This document shows positions 47,309-60,469 of a stretch of 64,000 nt of DNA, piece by piece. Each line of letters begins with the position of its first letter. Position 1 is the first letter of the stretch. The DNA lies in the NCBI RefSeq assembly GCF_033115175.1, contig NC_084850.1:868001-932000 (forward strand), written 5' to 3'. The notes under the pieces are model-generated. The model did not search any database. It saw only the letters and a list, made by a program, of their open reading frames with translations, and was not told the origin of the DNA. A program made the translations under genes and the position numbers. The stretch comes from Lepus europaeus. Taxonomy: Eukaryota > Chordata > Mammalia > Lagomorpha > Leporidae.

Positions 47309-50300
47309 TCACAGGTCAGTCACTTTGTTCTCTACCAGGGCAGCGATCTGCTGCAGGCGGCAGGCCAGCTGCATCTTCTGGCCCACGGGGTCCTCCTCCA
47401 GGGCGCTGATGATCTGCCCGGGGCGGGGGGGGGGGAGGAGAGGAGGGGACTCCCCTGATGCCCCGCACTGCTGGCATCACAGCAGCGGCCAGGGATCCAG
47501 CAAGGGAATCCAGATCAAAGCCCGGCCCCTTTGCCCCAACCTGGGCCTTCCGTCCTCCTGCCGGGATCAGGCGCTGGCAGCAAAGTGCCACGGGCCCTGC
47601 CCCTCCCCTCGGGAGAGCCGTGGGCCTCACCTGGTCGTAATACCTGTGGATGTGGAGATAGAGTTCCTGCAGAGCCTCCAGACAGTGCGGAGCTGAGGTG
47701 TACTTCTGGGGGGAGGGGAGGGGTGGGGGACGGGTAGTGAGACCCCAGCCTGGGCTGCAGGCGCTGTGCCTCCTCCCTCCACTCTGCCAGTTCTTGGGGC
47801 CCACATGTGCAGGGTGCAACCCCTGGGTGGTGCCTCACCGCAGAGAGCTCCGCCAGAGCCGAGTTCATGTCCTGGCAGCCGGCGGCAGAGCTCTGGCGAA
47901 TGTCTGCGTAGTATCTGCAGGGACAGCAGAGTTCGGGCCAGGGCAGCCCCCATGCCCTGCCCGGCCCTGTGGGCTCCCACACCTACTTCTCCACCATCTG
48001 CTTGTAGCGAGGGATCTCCCGGGCGTAGAGCAGTTTGTTCACCGGGGAATCCTGCTCCGGGTGGAGGAGGCGCCAGGCGTGAGTTGGGAGGTGGAGGAGC
48101 CCGCAATGTGCCCGCCTCCTGCCCCCCCAACTGCTGCACAGCGCCCCCTAGCGGGGGCTCCTCTGCTCTCACCCTGCCCACTTTGTGCTCCGAGATGGTG
48201 CAGGAGTCCATGAAGGTCTGGGCAATGACGGCGAGGATGGCATCGACGTTGTCGGACACCCTCACATCAAAGACAAGCTGTGGGTTCTTCAAGGTGTTCA
48301 CCCAGAACCGCAGCAGCAGGCTGGGGACAGAGGCTGGGCCTGGGCAAGAGCTCCTCCCCCTCCCCCTCCGGCACCCCGGCCCTCCCCTCCCACCGGAGCT
48401 GGGAACCCCGGGCAGCCACGCCCTGGCAGGGGCCCCCAGTCCCCATTTCTACAGGCATCTGTCCTGGGCCTCAGCTGCTCCTGAGTGTCCGCGCTGGGGG
48501 TGGGGTGCGCGGCAAAGCCTGGGGCTCCGTGGCCTGCTGGCGCGGTGCTGTGGGCAGCGGGGAAGGCACCTGTTAGTCTTCCAAATGTGTAGGGTCTCCG
48601 GGTCTTCAATGCCGTGCTTCTCGGCCAGCTCATCCAGGAAGTCAAACAGGTACTTGACGGCGATGGGCACGGGCCGGTTCACGCTGAGGATGGCCTGGAA
48701 CGCGTCGTCCACGAACTTCTGCAGCGTGCCCTGTGTGGCAGCAGGCCAGGGCCTCTCCAGAACCACGCCCACCCCCACCCCCGCCCCAGCGCCCCCCCCC
48801 CTCCACTGGCCACACCCACCTTCATGGAGAGCAGGCGAGTGAGGTAGATCTCCGGGATGGTCTTGGCCCGCGTCCGCTCACGCTCCCGCAGGCTGTTGCG
48901 CCGCGCCTTGGCCTCTTCCGGCTCCTCTGTGGCCTTCACCAGATGCCAGAGGTGTATCCCGCCCTCCTCACCATCCTCCGGCATGGGGATATCTGAGAAC
49001 ATGGGAACCCGCTCGGTGTGGCGTCCTGCCTCCCCGCCCTCTCCTGCGCACTCCTTGCGCTGCAGGAACAGGTGGGCACGTCTAGGCCAGAGGACTCACT
49101 CTCTCCCGAGGGGCAGCTCTGGGCCAGGTTCTGGGAGACAGTGCCGCCGTTATGTAGCTGAGGGATGAGCCCCACCGTTGCTCCATCTGGGACCTGGCGG
49201 GGAACAGGGGCACAGAGTCGGGGCCCCTTCGCAGGCTGATCCCCGAGGCAGGGCCTGCCCCCTGCTCCCACCCCCACTGCACCCCCGCCCTGCCTGTGCT
49301 CGCTCGGCACCTTGTAGTGCTGCAGGGTGTTGAGTCTCTTCCAGTGGTTCTGCGTCACGGAGGTCAAGTCCTCGTCGGACAGGGTTAGGTGACCAGCCAG
49401 GCCCGAGCGCCATTCTGAAGGAAGCCAGGAGGAACTGAGCGGCTGCACGTGGCAGAGGGGCTGGGCACGGTCCCTGGGCAGGGCTGGCCCTCTCACCGAG
49501 GTCCAGGGCGTGCACGGAGGGCCGCTGCGAGAAGGGGGTGCCCTTGTAGACTTGGTCCAACACCTTCTCCTTGACCTGGGTGATGGTGTCCGTGTCGAGC
49601 ACCCGGGCCGGCACGCGCTGCACCTCGCTGCTCCCTGCAGCTCCGCCAGCCCCAGGGCCCAGCAGCACCATGAGCGTCAGGGGCCGGAAGTCCACGTCCT
49701 CCCGTAGCAGGCGGCTGTCATTCAGGGTCCGCTTGGCCTTGCCTGTCACGGCGTCTACGGGCCCCTTGTCCACCTGGTACTGGATGGCCCGCAGGAGCAT
49801 GTACAGTGGCTCACCAGCCACCTCCTACAACCAGCAAGACGGGCCCGTGTCAACTCCAGGGGCCACCGTGCCGGATGAGGCCCAGCATGGGTAGGGAGGG
49901 GACAGCTAGCAGCGCAGAGCAAGGGTGGGCGACGGACAGGAGGCTTGTGCAGGGGAAATGGCTCGAAGTCCCGCCCTCTCCAATCCCTCTCTGGCTGGGC
50001 CTCAGCAGCCCGCAGGGCCCGTCCAGCGGCAGGGGAGGAGGGTGCCCTCCAGGGTTGGGGCTGCCTGGACCCTGGCCCTCACCCGCAAGAAGGCATGGAG
50101 ACAGATGGACAGCCAGTTGGTGAGCAGCTTCTCTACCATGGTCTCTGTCCTGTGGAGAGTAAACCCCGGGTCCCATCCAAGTTGCCTCTGGGGACTCCTG
50201 GCCCCACACGCCCTGGGGCAGAGCCCGCGCAGGCCATGCATGCAAAGGGCAGGCCGACCTGCGCAGCATGAGCTTGGGGTTCTTGTGCACGTAGTGGGCT

Positions 50301-53300
50301 GCCAGGTCACCAAGCAGAGTTTTCATGATGTCGGTTAGGTACTCCAGCTTGCCGTGCAGGGCCAGGGACAACAGCGAAGCTACCTGGCAGCGATCCCTCT
50401 GCGAGAAGCCCGGCTGCTCCTCCAGGGTGTGGATGAGCTAGACAGGGAGCCAGGGCTCAGGTCCAGAAGCCATGCACCACGCCCCCTCCCAAGCTTGGTG
50501 CTAGCCCTCTGGCCCAGCCTCCCACGTCTGCCTGGACCCCTGCCCTGCCTGCCCGCTGAGTGCACGCGGCCCTCACTGTGAGCAGGAAGAGCTTGCTGTT
50601 GAGCAGGTTGGAGAGCTGCGTGAGGCCCTGGCGCACAGTGGCACGGCGGCCCTCTTCCCCGGGCCGTTCGAGCTCCGGCTGCAGCGGGCAGCCGCCGTGG
50701 CCCGGGAAGAAGGCGCGCTCAGCATACGTGTGGTAGTCCAGGAAGGGGATCCCGCTGGCCTCCAGGTCGCTGCTGAGGTCGGTCATCTCGGTCATCAGGT
50801 CTGCGGGCCGGGAGCCACCGGGTGTGGGCTGGGGCCAGGGGCCCTCTGCCCAGGCCCCCGCACGTGCCCACACGCACCTGTGAACTCCTTCCGGCACTGG
50901 TCGCCCACGCCCGTCTCCAGGCTCTCCAGTTGCACCAGCACCTTCTGGTAGTCGCGCAGGGCCTGCTTGCTCTTGTGCCTGCAGCGGCGGGCCGGGCGTC
51001 AGTCACAGGCCCCAGCCAGGATGGCCCCTTTCCCCCGGGGAGGGGAGGAAGTGTGCACAGACGTGTGTGCAAGGCGCGGCGGGCCCTCACCTGTACATGA
51101 GGGTGAGGAGGAGCACGGCGGCGGTGAGTACGGCAGCACCCATGCCCAGGCCCACCTGGGCCTCCACGGGGAACGCAGCCAGCGTGGGCTCTGCCTCGTA
51201 CTGGACGTGGCCGAGGGCCAGCCGCACGTTACCCATCTGCACCTGGGGGGAGGGGGCGGGCAGAGCGCGTGAGCGCGGGCCTGCAGCGCCCGGGCCGGCC
51301 GCCAGGGGCGCAGGCTTACCACGAACTGCGGCAGCGCGCCGGAGCCATTGGCCGGCTGCGGGGCGCGTGGAGGCGGCTCGCAGTACAGGTGGGTGAGCGT
51401 GAGCGTCTTCACGCGGCACTCGCCGTCGCCGATGTGCACGCGCACCTCCTCCTTGCTGATGCCCAGGTTGAGGCCCTCGCCCTGGAACAAACAGCAAGAG
51501 CCTGAGCTGGGCCGGCCCCCACACAGCCAGCCCCAGCGCGCGCCCTGGCGGCGGCGCTCACCTCCACGTCCAGGACGTGGCCTGGTTTGAGACGGTAGGG
51601 ACGGGCTGGCCCCTCCCGGCTGAGGGGGGCCAGGCGGGGGTTGGGCTGGTACAGGAAGCCCTGGCCCCCGCTGGCGCTGGCGAAGTCCACTTGCACGTTG
51701 TCTAGGGCGAAGAAAACCCGCTGGGGGCGCGCCCCGTCGGGCACCGCTGGGCTCCGGCACAGGAGGAGGCTGGACGAGTTGACAGCGCAGATGGTGGAGC
51801 ACTGTGGGGAGGCCAGGGCCGGGCATGCGGGCGGGTGCGCCGGGCATGGCGACCCGCCCCACTCTCTCACTGGGTACAGCCGGAGTGGGGGGACTCACCT
51901 GCAGCAAGCCCCCCTCAAGCTGAATACAAGCCTGGGGGTCAGCAGCAGGAGCCCTGCAGCTCCTCCTCAGGTCCGGGGCCTCGGGCGGGGCCCCCAAAGC
52001 CTGCACCTCCGCCTCACCCTCCAGCCACACGGACAGCAGGGGCCGCCACACAACGTCCAGGCCCGTGCCTCTGACTCGGATCAGCCGCCCACCGCTGTGC
52101 CAGGAAGACAGGATGGACAGACAGTGGGCAGCGCAGCCCTGCTGCAGCTGGACCCCCTCCCTCTGGCTCCGTGCACAGCCCACCCCCAACAGGGTGACCC
52201 CACTTCTCACCCCCGGAAACTGACGCTGGGCTCTGCTGCCACCAGCTGCGGGTTGGCAGTGTAGTGGAAGGGGCTGCTGGGCAGTGTGCGCCGGGCGTGG
52301 CCGAAGACCACGAGGACCACGGCTTCTCCCGGGGAAGCCTGGGGCATGGTGCGGCACACAATGGCTTCGGGACACACAGGCTCCCGGCTGCAGGGGGCGG
52401 GGAGGCTCTCAGCTTGGGCCCTGGCCCGGCTGCCCTCACTTGATGAGGAGCACAGGAACCGCTTAGAATCTCACTGGGGGCCTTAGGGAGCCTTGACTGC
52501 ACCATTTAGAAGGGGCGCTGGGGCAGTTAGGCCTGGGCCACGAGGCGAGCAGCCCCCGCGCCCAGTGGACAGGCAGGGCTGGGTACTCACATGGGACATG
52601 GTTGGCCACCCACAAAGGCACTGATGTTGCCCCCCGTCTGCAGGTGCTGCCCATGGATGGTGAGCTGGGTGCCCCCTGCCTGGGGCCCCCACCGAGGGCT
52701 CAGGCTCAGCAGCACAGGGTCCTGGGGAAGGGGGCACAGTGCGGTAGGCGTGGCAGCCCGGCTGTGGCTTTCCCACTTTGGGCTTTGAGGGGCAGGCTGC
52801 TTTTCTAGGCACCACAGCTGCCACCGCCTCTGTCCCCCAGAGCGGGCTTCAGTGGCTGTGCCACACAGAGCCTCTGCCTCCTGCTGCTCCTATCTCCTAA
52901 CCCAGGGCTCAGGCCCCAGCCTGCATGCCCCTCCCTCTCCCAGTCCCTGCTGCCTGCCTCCCACACTGGCCAGTGGCCACGTCCTCAGCATCTCGCCACC
53001 GAACCCTGCATGCCCACGACTCCTGGACACGCTCTGGGACACAGGCTCACGTTGTCCCCTCAGTGCCTGCCCTCCCACTGTCCCCTCCAAGGTGGGCACT
53101 GACCTGGTAGGTGAAGTGTTGGCTCGAGACGCCTGGCAGCCGACTCTTGATGGCCACTTGCACTGGCCCCGTGGTGCCATTGGGGGCGGGAGATGTCACA
53201 CACACGATTCTGAGGGTTGAGGCCCGGTGGCTGCTCAGGGCCTTGGGCAGCTGTGGGCTGCCTGCCAGCCACTGCCCAGGCCCCACTGCCTCCAGCCCTC

Positions 53301-56300
53301 CCTGGCTCATTTTCCTGTAGGCTCTGACCCAGGGCCTCGCCTTTCTTGGCCACAAGCCTCCCTTCTCTCTGGGTGGCCGCTTTCTGAGGGCTTCCCCACC
53401 TCGGGGGGGGGGGGGGGAGGCACCCTGCCTGCTCCTGCCCCGCCCCCGCCCCCCCTGCCCCCTCTCCGGGCGCCTCACCGGGCAGAGGTGCGGTAGAGAG
53501 AGGGGTCGGGGCTGCACGGCCGGCCCGCCACACTCACGGCATCCCGCACGTCGTCGAAGGCCCGGCCCAGGTTGGAGCCCAGGATGGTGAGGGCTAAGCC
53601 GCCCTCCGGGGGGCCAGTCAGTGGCTGGATCTGCAGTGGGGAACGTGCCTGAGAAGCTAGGACAGCAGGGGCAGGGCGAGGAGCGGGCAGCATGGCGAGC
53701 GAGGGCCCACGGGGAACCTGTAGGCAGCCCTGGAGCTGGGTGCTCACCGCATCAATGCTGGGTGTCGGGCACAGCCGTTGCACAGCTCCCGGGGGGCACA
53801 GCGGCCCATAGCGGCAGGCGGGCTGGCCGGCCCCACACCATACACAGCCCAGGCTTCCATTGGCTGCCTGGCAGTGGCTGCAGTCCGGGTGGCCCACAGC
53901 GCAGTCATACAGGGTCACTAGGGAAGGGTAGGCGGGGCACTGAGACGCTGCCCCTGCACCATGCACCCCGCCCCTGCACCCCAGCAGCCTCGCTGTCCCG
54001 GGGCTCACCATGCACAGCGCCGGCATTGTCCAGCCGCTGGGCCTCGCCACGCGTGACGTAGATGGGCACTGGGAGCTCCCGCTGGGACAGGGACGGGTGG
54101 AACTGAGGGCAGAGGGCAGGGTCAGGCACGGCCCCAACTCTGGCGTTCTCCGGTACCCGCTGCCGGCGCTCAAGAATGGGGGTGATTGTTCCCAGGGCTT
54201 GGCACAGAGCAGGCTCTCATGCACGACAGTGGTGGAAGCCAAGGCCGGGGGCGGGGGGAGAGGGCGAGAGGGTTTCGGCAGAGTGGGGCATCAGAGGACT
54301 GGCGAGGCTGGGGGAGGAGTGGTCCGTGCGCACCTGCTGGGCCTGGCAGTGGATGAGGCCTGAGTCCCCGTCTGCCTCCTCCAGGGTGGCCGGCAGCCTC
54401 TGCACTTCGCCGGGGAGCTCCAGCCAGCAGTAGTAGGAAGCGGGCAAGCCCTACAGGAGAATGTGGTCAGGACCTCGGGTGCCGCTGTCACCCGCTGCCC
54501 CGTCCCCTTGCCCACATGGCCTCTCACTCGGAAATGCTGAAGGTTGTGCACACGCAGGGCCACGCGGCTCTCCCAGCCCACCGGCACCAGCTGGGAGCCT
54601 GCCAGGCCCTCAACCTGGGGGCAAGCCCCTGGGCCACGCGCCTGGATGTCCACCTGGGGGAGTCAAGAGCCCTTAGTTAGCCCCACAGGCCACAGGCGGC
54701 TGGCGCGCACAGTGGTGGGGCGGGGGGGCAGGAAGGCCGGCTCTGCCTCTGTCCCGCAGCCCCTGCTATGCGCAGCGGGCTCACGCACCTCCTGCGCACT
54801 GTACACAGTCTTCTCGCCCTCTGGGCAGTGCTCCCCGTACACGCAGAGGCTGCTCTGGGGGCACCAGTGGCACCGCCAGAGGCTGCCCACACAGGCGCGG
54901 CACCTGCAGGGACATGGGGCCGTTCAGGTTGGGCGCTGGCTGGGGTTGCCACCCCTACCCAGCAGGAGCCCAGCTGGAGAACTCACGGGGCAGCCGCCTC
55001 CAAGGCCCGGACGGCACTGCAGTCGTAGAAGGAGAAGTTGGTGGCAGCAACAGCCACATCTTCAAACATCAGGGCCAGGGCCAAGGTGACGTGGTCTGCG
55101 AGCAGAAGTGGCAGTGGAGCAGCGCGTGGGGCTTCTGCCCCTTCCTGCTCTGGCCTTGGGCCCGCCCCAGAGGCCCCCTCACCTGTGCCTGGAGGGTTAG
55201 GTGGCAGCTGGTCTTGGGGAGGGCTGACACAGGCCACGTGGGGCCCTTCCACATGAGCCAAGCTGTCGTAGTCCCCAAAGGCACAATGGAAGTATTCATC
55301 CACAGCCAGGGTGGGCAGCCGGGGGACAGACAAGGTGACCTGGGACGCATGGGAGGGGAACAGAGGGGTGGGGCCAGGGCAGAGTGGGGTGGTGGCTGTG
55401 TGGGGCAAGCAGGGACAGCTGCTGGAGGCAGCTGAGGGGAGAGAAGGAGCAGAGGAGGTAGCCAGGGGCGACCCCTGCGGGCAGCAGCCATGCTTCCGGG
55501 AAGGCCCAGTGGCGGTGGGCACCTTACCTGACGCTGCTCCTGGCGGGGGTGGTGGGCCGGCGACAGGCTCTGGATGTGGAGGCAGTAGCTGTCCTCTTCA
55601 TAGCTCCACAGCCACTGGTTTGCCTGTGCTGCCCGAGTGCACTGGCCCTTCCGGGTGCACCTGCCAGGTTACCATGTGGGAGATCGGGAGGATGGCCTGG
55701 CTGGGTGCAGTGTGCTGAGAGAGGACCAGGCCGAGGACACAGATCTGGCCCTTGACTGTGAGAGGGAGCGGCTGCGGTGGGACCTGCAGATCTGATTTAG
55801 GATTGCTGCACAGGCCAGGGGACTCTGGCAGCTGTGTGGGGTGGGGGCAGAGGTGACAGAGGCCAGGGGTGGGGGGGCTGCGGGAATGAGATGTGACCAG
55901 GCGGGGCAGTGTTGAGAGGAGGGGGCCGACCAGATTTATGGCTTCGTGGCAAAGGGCAGGATGGGGGCCTCAGTCTGCGCCTTGGTGACCAAGGCTGGCC
56001 TCCCGGCACATCTGAGCACAGCCTCTTGGCAAGCGCTACCTGTTGGCTCAGGCCGGGATGTGAGCTCCACACTCACCTGCCCTGGAGGACACACCAACCA
56101 CAGAGCGGGTCCCGGGCCTGCAGGCAGCTGGTGCAGTCTGGGAACTGGGGGCAGGTTGCTATGGGAACCTGGTCCACCTGGACGGGTAGGGAGGGAGGGA
56201 GGGAGACGGGGGTTAGAGAGTTGCAGGCTGTGTGGCCCTCCCCGACCGGAGAGCAGCTCTCACCTGCTGGGCAGTGAGGACGTAGACATGGCTACCACTA

Positions 56301-58096
56301 CTGTCCACCAGCAGGTCTGCACTGATGGCCGAGCCTGGAGGCCCCACCTGCTGCGAGTGGTACACCTGGCCTTGGGAGCCATTGATGAAGACCTGTGCGG
56401 GGGGACAAGGACAAGGCTGCTCCAGGACTCCCACCAGGCAACTACAACATGGGGGGGTGGAGACAGAAGCACTGTAGACCAGGCCCTCAGACAGCTGGGG
56501 CCGCTCTGCCGACAGTCACCAGGACCCCACGGAGACGCTTCTGGGGCCAGTTTGGCTGTGAGCGCCAGGCACTGCCTGCCCTGCCCCCACACCACCTTGA
56601 GCTCCCAAAGGCCAGGGAAAGGTGGGGCCGCCTCAGGAGGCTCTTGCGTAGTCATCCCAAGCCACCCACTCGGGAAGCGGCCAGCAGTCACGTGGCTAGG
56701 CTGTCGGAGCCACGAGCAGGGTGCAGGCTTGGGGGGAGGGCGGCACGGCCGCCCCCCCTTCAGTAGGGGCCTCACCTTGTGTAGCTGGCCCTGGGTGTCA
56801 CCCAGGAAGGCTATGGTGTGCCCATCCGCCTGGAGGGCAGCTACAGCACTGATGGGCTGCCCGAGCCACAGGACAGGCCAGGCCTCCAGGGGCTGGCGGC
56901 CAGCGATGGGGCTGGGCGTGTGCTCATCACCACAGGGGTACGACTCTGGGGAGTCCTAGAAAGACAGGGAGTGGCGGATCAGGCGAGGAGGGGCCAGCCA
57001 GGCCTCGTGGCCGGTGGGGTGGGGGCAGGCACCAGTGCAGGCCACTCACGGGAGGCAGGGTGACACAGCGCGACGTGACACCGTACTCCACAGTGGCTTC
57101 CTCCGCGCCGCTGGGGCCCCGGCCACCTGCCGTGTAGCAGAGGCGCCGGGCCTGCTCCATGCTTCTGTGCAGCTCCGCCAGGGGAAAGGCACACAGGGCC
57201 GCCTGAGCCCCCCGGGCGCCCGCGGCGAACGCCCCTAGTAAGGTGCCGGGGGCGAGGAAGGCGGCCTGCACGAGGCCCTGGCCCTGGCAGGAGAGGGGCA
57301 CTTCGACATAGGAGTAGAGATTGGCGTCCCCCAGGCAGACCCGGGCCACGTAGGAGCGGTACTCGGCCTGGGCGCGGGCGCCGCGTCGGCGGAACACAAA
57401 GTAGGCCGAGTGGGCATCAGCAAAGGCCCCCACGTAGCTGTTGTTGTAGTCGGAGAAGTCGCCCACCACGAGGCGGCCCAGGCCCTCGCTCGAGAAGGGC
57501 TGAGGCCCGGCCAGCTGGCGCACAGCCAGGGGCGGCACCCCTGCCGACAGCTTCCCTGCCAGGCCTCTGGCCACGAGCAGCAGGTCCCGGCCCGGCAAGG
57601 GTACCACCAGGCCCACCGTGGCCACTCCGGGGGCGTTGGCAGCCACAAACTGCCCGTCCCCGGGGTCCTCAGCCTGGTACAGCACCTTGGTCACGTCCCC
57701 AAGGTGCCGCTTCTCGCACACGCCCTGCCTCACCTGCCCGCAGGCCACCAGCTCCTGGGCCCGGCTGCTCACCACCAGCAGCTGGTTGGCGTTGTCAGTG
57801 AGCTGGGCCTGCGGGCACTCGGCTGGGTCCCGGAACGGCAGGCAGTCGGGACTGTCGGCGACAGGCCCGGTGACAGCCACCGCCTCGAGCTGTAGCTCAG
57901 GGCTCAGCTGGAAGAGGTGGTTCACGGCGCCCACGTAGAGTGTACCCCGGCCTGGGGCCAGCGCCAGGTGGTTGAAGGTGGTGTTGGGGGCCGAGAAGCG
58001 GTGAGCTCCCGTCAAAGGCAGCGGCTCTGGGGACAGCAGCAGCAGTAGTAGCAGCAGCAGCAGGAGGCCAAGGCCAAACGGAGGCCAGGGAGCCAT
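47309..58096 (-). CDS. PLXNB3: PLXNB3, plexin-B3 semaphorin receptor (34 coding exons, 1897 aa)
   Basis: A hand-spliced frame across 34 exons gives 1897 aa against 1909 in human. Order of parts: signal peptide with a long Leu run ([10 protein letters not shown] then Leu-rich, residues 1-~30); sema domain about 30-440; alternating cysteine-rich PSI and IPT/TIG domains to about 1240; one membrane span about 1244-1264 followed by YRHKSKQ; and an intracellular R-Ras/Rap GAP domain split by the Rho GTPase-binding segment (about 1290-1890). [14 protein letters not shown] and [13 protein letters not shown] are recognisable GAP landmarks. The C-terminus VTDL is the class I PDZ ligand by which B-plexins bind PDZ-RhoGEF and LARG. 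Human plexin-B3 is a receptor for Sema5A. The start used is the first ATG in the first coding exon; an acceptor at 58105 shows that a 5' non-coding exon lies upstream. Confidence 0.96.
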
Positions 58097-58105
58097 CACA
58101 GGCGC
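47309..58105 (-). other. PLXNB3: PLXNB3 exon map
   Basis: Exons in gene order: 58105-57050, 56955-56776, 56392-56264, 56177-56077, 55660-55528, 55339-55183, 55095-54987, 54903-54789, 54653-54528, 54450-54334, 54102-54009, 53917-53748, 53630-53479, 53209-53104, 52721-52591, 52387-52211, 52094-51899, 51801-51562, 51481-51320, 51242-51091, 50978-50878, 50800-50577, 50437-50259, 50149-50083, 49824-49497, 49414-49311, 49193-49100, 48992-48820, 48730-48570, 48320-48173, 48051-47987, 47914-47839, 47705-47631 and 47413-47309. Every join uses GT-AG and preserves frame. Weaker donors are GTCAGT after exon 14, GTCGGC after exon 23 and GTGCCG after exon 26. Confidence 0.92.
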
Positions 58106-58111
58106 CTAGGG

Positions 58112-60465
58112 GAGAGCCAGGCAGCCTGGGGCCCATTGGGAGGGAGCCACTGGCTCCCAGGGGGCACAATGACACTCCCCAAAGGCACGAGTCTGGGCAA
58201 CGGGCCAGGACAGAGGGGGCAGAGGGGGCCGAAAGCAGGGCTGAGACAGGGGCAGGCGGGTGGACAGGGGGGGCCAGGGACTCCTGGGGAGAGAGAGGGA
58301 GGGGGTGGGGAGGCTGAGAGACTGAGAGATGGGGGGTGGGGTGGGGAGGCAGAGGTAGAGGCGGTACCGAGGAAGGACAAAGAGTGGGGGAGGGTGCACC
58401 CCGTGGTGCTGTGAGCCGGGAGGAAGGGATTCTTTCATCTCAACTTGACAGGCGTCTGGATTGTGGGAGAGGGGGCAGATCCTGCAAAGCCACACATGCA
58501 GGAACGCAGGCACCGTGAGTGACAGAGGGGCCCGGCTGCAGAGCTGAGCCACCGTGGCACTGGGAGGCAGGGATGCAATGAAGCCGGGACGCCCAGCCCC
58601 GGCATGGGAGTAGGACGTGGGGCGGCACGGAGTGGGGGAGCCATGTCCTCACAGACGAGCCGGGAGGCCCATACAGTAAGTGGGGACACACACAACATGA
58701 GGGCCAGGCAGAGAAAACCCGCCCCGGACAGCTGCAAGAGGGAGCGTGGGGGAAACTGAGGCAGCCGGGAGCCGTTGGCTGAGACACTGGCACATGGGCC
58801 CGGAGGTGGCAGGGAACAGGGGTGGTCAGGGCAGGGGTGGGGGAGACCTAGGGAGGGTGCTGCACAGAGGTCAGAGCGTGCGGTGGGGAGTGAGGGGAGG
58901 GCACCCAGCCTCTCCTGCTGCGGCCGCCACCTCAGCCTGGGGCAGACAGGTCACTGCGGGCAGAGCCCCTGGAAAGGGGACAGTAGCCTTGAGGTCCAGG
59001 TGCTAAGCTGAGCCAGCGTGCACACGCCTGGCCATGTGGGCATGTGCCACCCAGGCCCAGGGCAGCGCCCCAAGCCCCTTATCTCGGGAGCACAGACAGG
59101 ATGTTGGTGGCAGTGTCTGCTGGGGAGAGGGAAGGCGTGGGCCCTTCCCTCCCAGGGACATCTCTGGGGGACATGGGACCCAGGCACTTACCGGCAGGAA
59201 GGGCTCCAGCAGAGGGCTACCCCAGGGCGGGTGGCCTGCTCCAGCTCCTCAGCTCAGCTGCCCGAGGGCAGTGGGGACAGGCGCAAGATGGCTGTGGGGG
59301 GCATTGTCCTGAGTGGGAGGGAGACAGTCAAGGCTCAGCCCCATTCATGCCGGCCCTGGGGGAGGAAGAGGACTGGGCGGGGGGGGGGGGGGGGGAGGGC
59401 AAGGGCCTGCCGACCGGGCTCCACCACAGCTGGCAGCTTTGTCACTAGTGGCCGGGCCAAAGCAGCCCTGCCTCCACCCCAACAATGTCCCCTCTGTCCG
59501 GAGGCCCAGACCAGGGACCCACTATCTGGTGCTCTTACCCCCACTCGGCTGCTCCGCACAGGGGCTCCCTGCCATGCCACACCCCCAGGAGACACCCCCT
59601 AGGATCTAGGGACAAAAGGACAGGGTTTCCTGCTGTCAGCCCTCCCCATCTGGCCTCAGCACGCTGTGCCCGCCGTGGGTGCCCCTCCCTGCATGCATCC
59701 CGCCCTCCCCCCAGCCCCCTGGGTCCCTGTGAAGGGCACAGGGGTAGGCCTCAGAGTCCCCGGGACAGGGCCAGTCTCAGCCTTGGTAGCCTTGGTGCCT
59801 GGTCGCCGTGCCAGCCCTGGCCCTCAATGCCAGCCTTTGTCTGGCTGAGGGCAGAGGAGGTGCTGACAAAGGCAGTTCGTCCAGAAGACCTTCGCCCCCG
59901 CCCCCCGCCCGCTGGAAGACTGGCCAAGGAGCACAGAGCCCTGAGCCGTGCCAGGTGCAGCGTGGTGGTAGTGGGCGGTACCAGTGGAGGATGCTGCACA
60001 AGGGGTGTGGAGGACGCTCAGTCACCAGGACCCCAACCCGTGGCTGGGTCTCCCCCCAACCCCGCCAACCCCCACCACCCATGCTGCCGGTAGGGAATGG
60101 AGAGCCACAGGGCCCGTGGTGCAGGCACAGGTGTGGTTGGGTTGGGGTCTCCGCCTCCCCCACAGTGCATGGCAGCAGGCTCCAGGGTGAGGTGGCAGGG
60201 CGGGCTGCTGCCACCTGGCTGGGCCGGTTGGGTGGCTGTGGGGGTGGGGAGCCAGGCCGGCAGCCTCCCTGCTCTGCACCCTACCCAGGGCTGGCACTGG
60301 CTCCTATGTGGGGTCGGAAGCCCCTGTTCCCAACCTCCTGGTGCCAGGGCCACCCCCTGGTGGGAGGTCACCAGCTGTGGGGAGGTGTGGGCTTAGCGCC
60401 TGGGTGGCTCCTGTGGGCCCTTGCCTGAGCCCAGCTACTCCTCAGTGCAAGCACGCCCCGCCACG
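58112..60465. other. Upstream region / proposed intron 1 of PLXNB3
   Basis: About 2.35 kb of GC-rich unique sequence with a 17-base G run at 59379-59395. No SINE, L1 or additional coding exon is recognised. Confidence 0.5.
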
Positions 60466-60469
60466 GCAC

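Noticed and set aside
50999-52375. 458-codon minus-strand frame treated as a single-exon gene
   Set aside because: It is PLXNB3 exons read through their short introns; the spliced gene explains the conserved parts.
59576-59611. Plus-strand MPHPQETPP resembling the human PLXNB3 N-terminal extension
   Set aside because: It lies on the strand opposite PLXNB3 and has no splice context, so the similarity is coincidental.
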